The position numbers and the translations under genes are program-made. Under the pieces are notes generated by a model. It made no database searches. It worked only from the letters and a program-made list of their open reading frames with translations, and was not told the DNA's origin. Positions 57,580-64,000 of a DNA stretch of 64,000 nt are shown here, one piece after another. The DNA is from Pseudomonas sp. P5_109 (GTDB lineage: Bacteria > Pseudomonadota > Gammaproteobacteria > Pseudomonadales > Pseudomonadaceae): NCBI RefSeq assembly GCF_034009455.1, contig NZ_CP125380.1, forward strand, positions 6,044,501 through 6,108,500. The letters run 5' to 3'. The stretch's first letter is position 1. Every line of letters begins with the position of its first letter.

Positions 57580-58491
57580 ATGCAGCGACAATTCGACGAT
57601 CTTCAGTTGGGCAGCATCGAACTGTTTTGCCTGGCCGCCGAGGCCGGTAGCTTCACCGCTGCGGCACTGGTGGCTGGGGTGACGCCGGCAGCCGTGAGCC
57701 GTTCGGTGTCGCGCATGGAAGAACGCCTCGGTGTGCGTCTGTTTGCGCGCACCACCCGCAGCGTGAAGCTGACCGACAGTGGTCGCCGTTATTACGAGGA
57801 ATGTCGCCAGGCCCTGGCGCAACTGGTCGAGGCCCAGCGCGAGGTCATGGGCCAGCAGCAAGTGCCGTCCGGAACCTTGCGCATCAGTATTCCGACCACC
57901 TACGCGCATCATCGAATCCTGCCGCTGTTGCCCGAATTCCGGGCGCGCTATCCGGCAGTGAAGGTCGAGTCGCACATCAGTAATCGCAACATCGATTTCG
58001 TCGGCGAAGGCTACGACATGGCGATTCGGGTGCGAGCCATCCCGGACTCCGGCCTGATCGCCCGACAACTGGAAGATGCCGCCCTGGTGCTGATCGCCAG
58101 CCCGGATTACCTGAAACGGGCCGGCACTCCACAAACCCTGGGCGACCTCGAACACCACGAATGCATTCAGTACGAACTGCCCAGCAGCGGCCGGCGCATT
58201 GCCTGGTTGTTCAATGATGAAGGCGTACCCCGGGAGATTCTGGCCGAGGGCAACCTCAGTTGTTCCGATGATGTACTGGGCGGGGTGACGCTGGCCAAAC
58301 ACGGGGCGGGGTTGTTTCAGACCTATCGCTTTATCGTTGAAAAGGAACTGGCCGACGGCTCGCTGGTGGAAGTGCTCAAGCCCTATGGCGGGCGCTCGCG
58401 GCCATTCACGCTGCTGTACCCGCAAAGTCGCCACATGCCGTTGCGCCTGAGGGCGTTCATCGATTTTCTGGTGGAGCATTTGCCGCGCTGA
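57580..58491 (+). CDS. LysR-family transcriptional regulator
   Basis: The 303-residue protein has an N-terminal winged helix-turn-helix ([27 protein letters not shown]) and a substrate-binding co-inducer domain. It belongs to the DhcR/AaeR-like group that often controls nearby metabolic genes. It lies just before the aroQ-quinate dehydrogenase pair on the same strand, 139 bases away, but the promoter in that gap suggests separate transcription. Its effector is unknown. It may also regulate itself from the preceding AT-rich sequence. Confidence 0.9.
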   Translation: MQRQFDDLQLGSIELFCLAAEAGSFTAAALVAGVTPAAVSRSVSRMEERLGVRLFARTTRSVKLTDSGRRYYEECRQALAQLVEAQREVMGQQQVPSGTLRISIPTTYAHHRILPLLPEFRARYPAVKVESHISNRNIDFVGEGYDMAIRVRAIPDSGLIARQLEDAALVLIASPDYLKRAGTPQTLGDLEHHECIQYELPSSGRRIAWLFNDEGVPREILAEGNLSCSDDVLGGVTLAKHGAGLFQTYRFIVEKELADGSLVEVLKPYGGRSRPFTLLYPQSRHMPLRLRAFIDFLVEHLPR

Positions 58492-58544
58492 CAGCGAAAG
58501 TGTCCGATCACCGCCCACAAAGCGCCCGCGTGCCGTCTCTCCAA

Positions 58545-58571
58545 TTGACCGTATTAACCAGTTAGTACAAT
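58545..58571 (+). promoter_or_regulatory. Candidate promoter of aroQ
   Basis: TTGACC (58545-58550) and TACAAT (58566-58571) are 15 bp apart; with CAATTT (58568-58573) the spacing is 17. The 18-bp palindrome fills the spacer, as expected for a repressor site. Confidence 0.55.
58551..58568. promoter_or_regulatory. Palindromic operator, copy 1 (probable TetR site)
   Basis: GTATTAAC-CA-GTTAGTAC is an 18-bp palindrome with one mismatch. A copy matching at 14 of 18 positions lies at 62894-62911, in front of quiC and the importer gene. Confidence 0.65.
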
Positions 58572-58630
58572 TTATCCCCACAGGCCGGGAACCTCGGCCA
58601 ATTCCAAAAATAATAAGTGGAGAGATTCCG

Positions 58631-59071
58631 ATGTCCCCTATCGTTCTGGTGCTCAACGGCCCGAATCTGAACCTGCTCGGCACCCGTGAACCGGCGACTT
58701 ACGGCCACGAAACCCTGGCAGACATTTCGTCCCTGTGCGCACGTACCGCCGAAGAGTTCGGCCTGGCAGTGGAGTTTCGCCAGACCAACCATGAAGGCGA
58801 ACTGCTCGACTGGATTCACGGCGCCCGTGGCCGCTGTGCCGGGATCTTGATCAACCCGGCCGCGTGGACCCACACCTCCGTCGCCATTCGCGACGCCCTG
58901 GTCGCCAGCGAACTGCCGGTGATCGAAGTCCACCTGTCCAACGTCCACGCCCGCGAGCCCTTCCGCCACCACTCGTTCGTTTCCGCCATCGCAACTGCCG
59001 TGATGGCCGGTTTCGGCAGTCATGGCTATCGCCTGGCACTGGAACACTTCAGCCAACGTTTGAAGGGGTGA
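58631..59071 (+). CDS. aroQ: Type II 3-dehydroquinate dehydratase
   Basis: The 146-residue dodecamer-type enzyme removes water from 3-dehydroquinate to give 3-dehydroshikimate. Key residues are seen in [18 protein letters not shown] (catalytic Arg and Tyr) and [16 protein letters not shown] (catalytic His). Here it is grouped with quinate-use genes, so a catabolic role is likely, with another aroQ probably serving biosynthesis elsewhere; that is an inference. The ribosome-binding site is GTGGAGAG. Its stop overlaps a possible GTG of the next gene. Confidence 0.95.
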   Translation: MSPIVLVLNGPNLNLLGTREPATYGHETLADISSLCARTAEEFGLAVEFRQTNHEGELLDWIHGARGRCAGILINPAAWTHTSVAIRDALVASELPVIEVHLSNVHAREPFRHHSFVSAIATAVMAGFGSHGYRLALEHFSQRLKG

Positions 59072-59076
59072 TCGCC

Positions 59077-59931
59077 GTGACTCAGAACCACGCGGTACTG
59101 GCCGGGCTGATCGGCGCCGGCATCCAGGCTTCCCGCACGCCGGCGCTGCACGAGCACGAAGGCGACGCCCAAGGGCTGCGCTACCTGTATCGCCTGATTG
59201 ATCTTGATCAGTTGAAACTCGACAGCAACGCCCTGCCCGACCTGTTGATGGCTGCCGAGCGCATGCATTTCACCGGGCTGAACATCACCTTTCCATGCAA
59301 GCAGGCGATCATCCCGCTGCTCGACGAACTCTCGCCGGAGGCGCGCGGTATCGGTGCGGTCAACACGGTGGTGCTCAAGGATGGCAAACGCATCGGCCAC
59401 AACACCGATTGCCTGGGCTTTGCCGAGGGTTTTCGCCGGGGCTTGAAGGGCGTTGCCGTTGAGCGTGTCGTACAAATGGGCGCTGGCGGCGCAGGTGCGG
59501 CGGTGGCCCACGCGTTGTTGAGTGAAGGCGTACAACAGATGAGCATTTTCGATGTGGACATCCACCGCGCACAGGATCTGGCCGACAACCTCAATCAGCA
59601 TTTCAATGCCGGTCGGGCGGTGGCCGGGCATGACCTGCCCAGCGCCATGGCCCAGGCTGACGGCCTGGTGAACACCACGCCGATGGGCATGAAAAAGCTG
59701 CCGGGCATGCCGGTGCCGGTGGAGTTGCTGCGCGCCGAATTGTGGGTGGCGGAGATCGTTTACTTCCCGCTGGAAACCGAACTGCTGCGCAACGCCCGCG
59801 CCCTCGGTTGCCGGACGCTGGACGGCGGCAACATGGCGGTGTTTCAGGCGGTGAAGGCGTTCGAGTTGTTCAGCGGCGTGGTACCGGATGCCCAGCGGAT
59901 GCTTGAGCATTTCCAGAGCATGAATGGCTGA
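59077..59931 (+). CDS. Quinate/shikimate dehydrogenase
   Basis: The 284-residue AroE-fold enzyme oxidises quinate and shikimate. It closely follows the quinate/shikimate dehydrogenase pattern known from Corynebacterium: GLIGAGIQASRTPALHEHEG, then NITFPCKQA (catalytic Lys) and GHNTDCLGF (Asp). The substrate loop reads SRTPALHE where the biosynthetic AroE has SxSPxxHN. Acidic residues after the second beta strand (IFDVDIHRAQDL) favour NAD over NADP. The start at 59077 is GTG with AAGGGG eight bases upstream. It is coupled to aroQ. Confidence 0.88.
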   Translation: MTQNHAVLAGLIGAGIQASRTPALHEHEGDAQGLRYLYRLIDLDQLKLDSNALPDLLMAAERMHFTGLNITFPCKQAIIPLLDELSPEARGIGAVNTVVLKDGKRIGHNTDCLGFAEGFRRGLKGVAVERVVQMGAGGAGAAVAHALLSEGVQQMSIFDVDIHRAQDLADNLNQHFNAGRAVAGHDLPSAMAQADGLVNTTPMGMKKLPGMPVPVELLRAELWVAEIVYFPLETELLRNARALGCRTLDGGNMAVFQAVKAFELFSGVVPDAQRMLEHFQSMNG

Positions 59932-59938
59932 CGCGACT

Positions 59939-60004
59939 TGTAGGAGCCGGCTTGCTGGCGATGGCGATCATGCAGACGCGATCGCCAGCAAGCCGGCTCC
60001 TACA
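59939..60004. repeat. REPIN, short type
   Basis: A 66-bp inverted pair of TGTAGGAGCCGGCTTGCTGG lies between the dehydrogenase and the TetR gene. Confidence 0.92.
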
Positions 60005-60025
60005 AAGGCGATTCACACAGCTGTA

Positions 60026-60703
60026 TCAGGCTTGCAGGTACCGCAACACCGACTCGCAAATCATCTCGCGATGACGCTGCTTGATGCGTTCGTCCGGCAG
60101 GTCGATCTGAAAAATCTCACCAAATGTATGGCGGTTCGAGACGCGATAGAAGCAAAACGAACTGATCAGCAAATGCACATCCAGCGGATCAAGCCCGGTA
60201 CGGAACAGCCCCTGCTCGGCGCCGCGACGCAGAATCTCGCCCAGTGAATCGAGGATGGTGTTGTTCATCGCCTTGATCGCATCGGAGCGCTTCACATACT
60301 CGGCGTTGTGAATGTTCTCGATACTGACGATGCGCACGAAATCGACGTTGCGATCATGGTGGTCGAAGGTGAACTCCACCAACCGCCGAATGGCTTCGAT
60401 CGGCGCCAACTCCGCCAGGTGCAGGCGATTTTCGGTGTTGCGGATATCGCCGTAGAGTTTCTCCAGCACCTCGACGTAGAGCTGCTCCTTACTGCCGAAG
60501 TAGTAATAGATCATGCGCTTGGAGGTGTGGATGCGCTCGGCGATGGCATCGACACGAGCACCGGAAAGCCCCTGCTGGACGAATTCGACGATCGCCTCCT
60601 GCAGGATGTTCTCGCGGGTCTTTTCCGGGTTGTTCTTGCGACTCTTGCGCGGCTCGACACCTGGTTCTACGGAAGCTGCGGGGAGTTCTGAGGTCATTGT
60701 CAT
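60026..60703 (-). CDS. TetR-family transcriptional regulator
   Basis: The 225-residue protein has an N-terminal helix-turn-helix (ARVDAIAERIHTSKRMIYYYFGSKEQLYVEVL region, with TSKRMIYYYF as recognition helix). A helical TetR_C domain with a conserved FDHHDRNVDFVRIVSIEN stretch follows. It lies 102 bases downstream of quiC on the same strand and may be co-transcribed with it. As the only TetR gene in the cluster it is the best candidate for the palindromic sites at 58551 and 62894. The likely effector is quinate, shikimate or dehydroshikimate; this is inference. Confidence 0.88.
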   Translation of the reverse strand: MTMTSELPAASVEPGVEPRKSRKNNPEKTRENILQEAIVEFVQQGLSGARVDAIAERIHTSKRMIYYYFGSKEQLYVEVLEKLYGDIRNTENRLHLAELAPIEAIRRLVEFTFDHHDRNVDFVRIVSIENIHNAEYVKRSDAIKAMNNTILDSLGEILRRGAEQGLFRTGLDPLDVHLLISSFCFYRVSNRHTFGEIFQIDLPDERIKQRHREMICESVLRYLQA

Positions 60704-60805
60704 TGCGGGCTCACGGCCATCACTGCACAGGCTGGCGATTATGGGCCGCGCGACACGGTGAGGGAACCCGCGCAGCCCACGTTTAATCCCGCGTTTACGA
60801 ATTTC

Positions 60806-62707
60806 CTACAACTTCGCCTGACGCAATGCGCCGCTGCGGGATTTGGCCATGGCCGCCAGGCGCACCGCGACGTTGGCCGCGCCGTAGCCGGCATAACCAT
60901 TTTTACGCTGGATGATCTCGAAGAAGAATCGCCCCTCGAACGGCTCGGTGTACACATGAAACAGCTCACCGCCCTGGGCGTCGCGATCGTACAACACATT
61001 GTAGTAGGCCAGTTCGCTGAGGAACTCGTCGTCGAAGTCGAACCGCGCCGCCAGGTCATCGTAGTAGTTGAGCGGGATATCCAGCAGCGGCACACCCGCC
61101 TCTTTTGCACGGCTGACCTGGGCAAAGATGTCATCGCAATCAAACGCGATGTGATGCACACCGGAGCCGCGATAACTCGACAGCGCGTGTGAGATCGCGG
61201 TGTTGCGGTTCTCGGAAATGTTCAGCGGCAGGCGGATCGAACTGTCGCGGCTGCGCAAGGCACGGCTCTTCACCAGACCATAAGGATCCGGTAGCACGAC
61301 TTCATCGTCCGCCGCGAAATCCAGCAGGCTCTTATAGAACAGCACCCAGCTGTCGAGGCTGTCGGCCGGCAGCGCCATGGCCATGTGGTCGATGCGCTTG
61401 AGGCCACCGCTGACTGGCGCATCCGCCAGCAGATTGAAGTCGGTGCCGTAGACGTCGGCATCCTGGTCCACCAGATAAATCAGGCTGCCATCCGGCGCAC
61501 GCACAGCGGCGAGTTCCAGTTCATTGGGGCCGACCAGTCCGCGATAGGGCTGGCCCTTGTAGGCCACGGCACGGGCCAATGCGCTCGCGCTGTCCTTGAC
61601 CCGCACGGCGGTGGCGCACAACGACGGGCCGTGGGCTTCGAAAAAGCTGTGGCCGAAGGAGTAAGGCTCTGAGTTGAGGATCAGGTTGATATCGCCCTGG
61701 CGCAGCAGGCTGACGCTCTTGGACCGATGCTGCCCGGCCTTGACGAAGCCCAGTCGTTCCAGCCAATGGGAGAGCTTGGCGCCAAGGCTTTCGTCCACGG
61801 CAAACTCGAGAAATTCGATGCCGTTGTACTCACTGGCCTTGGGCGTTTCGAACAGAATCTCAGGGTTGGCCGCAGGCTTGGTCTCCTGCGCCAGACGCTC
61901 GCGGGTTTTCTCTTCCAGATACAGCAGCGAACGCAAACCGTCGGCGGCGTTGGCTCGCGGCGGCGCGGCGCGGAAACCGTCGTTGAAAATTTCCAGCGAC
62001 AATGGCCCGGTGTAGCCGCTCTTGATGATTGGCGCGAGGAACCCCGGCAAGTCGAATTCACCCTGGCCCGGGAAGCAGCGAAAATGCCGGCTCCACTCCA
62101 GCACGTCCATGGCCAGGATCGGCGCGTCGGCCATTTGCACGAAGAAAATCTTGTCGCCGGGAATCTCGGCGATGGCACTTGGATCACCCTTGAGCGACAA
62201 GGTGTGAAAACTGTCCAACAGCACGCCCAGGCTTGGGTGATCGGCCTGGCGCACGATGTTCCACACCTGTTGATAGGTGTTCACATGCCGGCCCCAGGCC
62301 AGCGCTTCGTAACCGATACGCAGGCCGCGTGCCCCGGCGTGCTCAGCCAGCAGTCGCAGATCGTCGACCAGAATCTGTTCATCACCGATGGACTCGGCCG
62401 AGGTGTTGCTGCACACCAGCACCAAGTCGGTGCCCAGTTCCTGCATCAAGTCGAATTTGCGCTCGGCGCGCTCCAGGTTGCGCGACAGCCGGTCACGTCG
62501 ACAGCCTTCGAAATCACGGAAAGGTTGAAACAGGGTGATGGCGATCCCGAGATCGGCGCACATCTGTTTAATTTCCCGCGGGCTGCCGTCGTAGTAGAGA
62601 AGGTCGTTTTCGAAAATCTCGACGCCGTCGAACCCGGCGGCGGCAATGGCTTCGAGTTTTTCCGGCAGGGTACCGCTCAAGGATACGGTGGCAATGGAAC
62701 GCTGCAT
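60806..62707 (-). CDS. quiC: 3-dehydroshikimate dehydratase QuiC (isomerase-HPPD fusion)
   Basis: QuiC converts 3-dehydroshikimate to protocatechuate. The 633-residue protein joins an N-terminal xylose-isomerase-like (TIM barrel) dehydratase domain (about 1-280: SLSGTLPEKLEAIAAAGFDG, YEALAWGRHVNTY) to a C-terminal vicinal-oxygen-chelate/HPPD-like domain (about 300-620: HIAFDCDD, GRFFFEIIQRKNGYAG). This fusion is known in Pseudomonas. The start at 62707 gives MQRSIATVSLSG; an extended frame upstream crosses a REPIN. A promoter and two palindromes lie further upstream. Protocatechuate would then enter the beta-ketoadipate pathway. Confidence 0.93.
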   Translation of the reverse strand: MQRSIATVSLSGTLPEKLEAIAAAGFDGVEIFENDLLYYDGSPREIKQMCADLGIAITLFQPFRDFEGCRRDRLSRNLERAERKFDLMQELGTDLVLVCSNTSAESIGDEQILVDDLRLLAEHAGARGLRIGYEALAWGRHVNTYQQVWNIVRQADHPSLGVLLDSFHTLSLKGDPSAIAEIPGDKIFFVQMADAPILAMDVLEWSRHFRCFPGQGEFDLPGFLAPIIKSGYTGPLSLEIFNDGFRAAPPRANAADGLRSLLYLEEKTRERLAQETKPAANPEILFETPKASEYNGIEFLEFAVDESLGAKLSHWLERLGFVKAGQHRSKSVSLLRQGDINLILNSEPYSFGHSFFEAHGPSLCATAVRVKDSASALARAVAYKGQPYRGLVGPNELELAAVRAPDGSLIYLVDQDADVYGTDFNLLADAPVSGGLKRIDHMAMALPADSLDSWVLFYKSLLDFAADDEVVLPDPYGLVKSRALRSRDSSIRLPLNISENRNTAISHALSSYRGSGVHHIAFDCDDIFAQVSRAKEAGVPLLDIPLNYYDDLAARFDFDDEFLSELAYYNVLYDRDAQGGELFHVYTEPFEGRFFFEIIQRKNGYAGYGAANVAVRLAAMAKSRSGALRQAKL

Positions 62708-62758
62708 ATTTCGACTCCCGGTGGTGGAGGCAATCTTGTTAGGGACATCGCACGCTTT

Positions 62759-62832
62759 TGCAGGAGCCCGGCATACCGGCGACGGCGAGGGCGATCTCGC
62801 GGACGCTATCGCCGGCAAGCCGGGCTCCTACA
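62759..62832. repeat. REPIN, divergent short type
   Basis: A 74-bp inverted pair with arms TGCAGGAGCCCGGCATACCG and the complement of TGTAGGAGCCCGGCTTGCCG. It lies between the quiC promoter and the quiC start. Confidence 0.82.
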
Positions 62833-62856
62833 GGGATCGTGTTTAGCTTTGAGTGA

Positions 62857-62885
62857 ATTATTGGCTGCGCGATCCCACACAGCAA
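62857..62885 (-). promoter_or_regulatory. Candidate promoter of quiC
   Basis: On the minus strand TTGCTG (62885-62880), a 17-bp spacer and AATAAT (62862-62857). Confidence 0.5.
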
Positions 62886-62893
62886 TTTAAAGT

Positions 62894-62911
62894 GTACTAC
62901 CCAGTTAGTTT
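62894..62911. promoter_or_regulatory. Palindromic operator, copy 2 (probable TetR site)
   Basis: GTACTACC-CA-GTTAGTTT matches the aroQ site at 58551 in 14 of 18 positions. It lies just upstream of the candidate quiC -35 box. Confidence 0.55.
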
Positions 62912-62914
62912 TGT

Positions 62915-62929
62915 GTTCGATTATCGAAC
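62915..62929. promoter_or_regulatory. IclR-type palindrome resembling the PcaR/PobR site
   Basis: GTTCGATTATCGAAC is a perfect 15-bp palindrome. It differs at two positions from the PcaR box I recall (GTTCGATAATCGCAC). It lies three bases from the TetR-type site. Confidence 0.55.
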
Positions 62930-63060
62930 AAAATGGTAGTTGGCGAATTGACGATTTTTTGTCCACTGCCCAACATCGACCACACATTGAGTCCGAACTC
63001 GCAGCACCGGCCGCGATGTCCAAAACACCAAATAACAAATTCAAAAAACGGGTGGTACAT

Positions 63061-64000
63061 ATGCTTCCTTCCCAAAGCTCACGCATGGCTCCGGCCATGA
63101 GCGTCACTGCCGGCGGTATCGGCGACAAAATCCGCGGCGCCATGGCAGTCGGCAAGACCCGTTGGGGCATGCTGGCGCTGGTGTTTTTCGCCACCACCCT
63201 CAACTACATCGACCGCGCCGCCCTGGGCGTGATGCAACCCATCCTGGCCAAGGAAATGAGCTGGACGGCGATGGACTACGCCAACATCAACTTCTGGTTC
63301 CAGGTCGGCTACGCCATCGGTTTCGTATTGCAGGGCCGCCTGATCGACCGGGTCGGCGTCAAACGCGTGTTCTTCTGCGCCGTGCTGCTCTGGAGCCTGG
63401 CGACCGGCGCCCATGGCCTGGCCACTTCGGCGGTCGGCTTCATGGTCTGCCGCTTCATCCTCGGCCTGACCGAAGCCGCGAACTACCCGGCTTGCGTGAA
63501 AACCACGCGCCTGTGGTTCCCGGCCGGCGAGCGCGCCGTGGCCACCGGCATTTTCAACGCTGGCACCAACGTCGGTGCGATGTTCACCCCGATGCTGCTG
63601 CCACTGATCCTGCACGTCTGGGGCTGGCAAGCCGCGTTCCTGTGCATGTCGGCACTGGGCGGGATCTGGCTGGTACTCTGGGGCCTGAAGTACTTCAACC
63701 CGGAAGACCACCCGAGCGTCAAACAGTCGGAGCTGGACTACATCCAGAATGAAGTCGAACCGGAACAAACCCGCGTGCCGTTCTCGAAAATCCTGCGCAT
63801 GCGCGGCACCTGGGCCTTCGCCCTCGCCTACTCGATGACCGCCCCGGTGTTCTGGTTCTACCTGTACTGGCTACCGCCGTTCCTCAACCAGCAATACAAC
63901 CTGGGCATCAACGTGACCCAGATGGGCATTCCGCTGATCATCATCTACCTCACTGCCGACTTCGGCAGCGTTGGCGGCGGCATCCTTTCCTCGTTCCTGA
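63061..64000 (+). CDS. MFS importer, anion:cation symporter family (partial)
   Basis: The frame starts at ATG 63061 after GGTGG and runs open to the window end, so the 3' part is missing. At least 313 codons are present, with about eight helices visible. Signatures of the ACS family are ATTLNYIDRAALGVMQPIL, GRLIDRVGVKRVF and EAANYPACVKTTRLWFPAGE. ACS members import organic acids such as galactonate or 4-hydroxyphenylacetate. Divergence from quiC suggests quinate or shikimate uptake, which is inference. ATGs at 63085 and 63097 are alternative starts. Confidence 0.88.
   Translation, partial: MLPSQSSRMAPAMSVTAGGIGDKIRGAMAVGKTRWGMLALVFFATTLNYIDRAALGVMQPILAKEMSWTAMDYANINFWFQVGYAIGFVLQGRLIDRVGVKRVFFCAVLLWSLATGAHGLATSAVGFMVCRFILGLTEAANYPACVKTTRLWFPAGERAVATGIFNAGTNVGAMFTPMLLPLILHVWGWQAAFLCMSALGGIWLVLWGLKYFNPEDHPSVKQSELDYIQNEVEPEQTRVPFSKILRMRGTWAFALAYSMTAPVFWFYLYWLPPFLNQQYNLGINVTQMGIPLIIIYLTADFGSVGGGILSSFL

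Larger units (their letters stand above)
62708..63060. other. Divergent regulatory region quiC / importer
   Basis: About 350 bases hold a REPIN (62759-62832), the quiC promoter, two palindromic operators and the ribosome-binding site of the importer gene (GGTGG at 63051). No other gene is visible. Confidence 0.75.

Overview
This is chromosomal DNA of a Pseudomonas, most likely of the P. fluorescens group. The evidence is the high GC content, protein sequences typical of the genus, a gene order that largely follows the P. aeruginosa PA4549-PA4615 neighbourhood as I remember it, and many REP/REPIN elements of the fluorescens kind. About 60 protein genes can be supported. I see no rRNA, tRNA, CRISPR array, insertion sequence or prophage.

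Positions 1-15,300 are mostly housekeeping. Two divergent minor-pilin genes are followed by ispH, an ispH-side operon (ribF, ileS, lspA, fkpB), murJ, rpsT, creA, proB, obgE, rpmA/rplU and ispB. A PhnA-like zinc-ribbon gene and a Fur-box-controlled small gene close the region. Positions 15,400-27,500 hold a Mip-type isomerase, several envelope proteins of unknown role, a Lon-like AAA protease, a Gre-like factor and NADP-glutamate dehydrogenase.

Positions 27,900-35,200 carry ettA, the multi-PAS GGDEF-EAL protein MorA and glyA. Positions 35,240-36,700 are an AT-richer insert between glyA and the next genes. It encodes two tandem paralogous proteins of unknown family with matching leaders, and is the least explained locus of the window. 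A DctA-type symporter follows, with two successive GntR/FadR-type regulators and FadR-like operator repeats in front of it. Positions 39,800-49,400 hold a CobW-family GTPase, YbdD and CstA/BtsT, the c-di-GMP receptor MapZ, radA, mscL, fpr, a LuxR solo with an intact acyl-homoserine-lactone pocket, and rlmG.

Positions 49,460-57,500 carry the cyanide-insensitive oxidase cioAB with a DUF2474 peptide and a perfect Anr box. An MFS exporter, a DJ-1-family protein lacking the usual nucleophilic cysteine, a small secreted protein, a purine permease and trmA follow. Positions 57,580 to the right edge form a quinate/shikimate catabolic region: LysR, type II dehydroquinase, quinate/shikimate dehydrogenase, TetR, the fused 3-dehydroshikimate dehydratase QuiC and an ACS-family MFS importer cut by the window end. 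Together these would take quinate or shikimate to protocatechuate. Two near-identical 18-bp palindromes look like operators of the local TetR regulator, and a neighbouring 15-bp palindrome resembles the PcaR/PobR-type IclR site.
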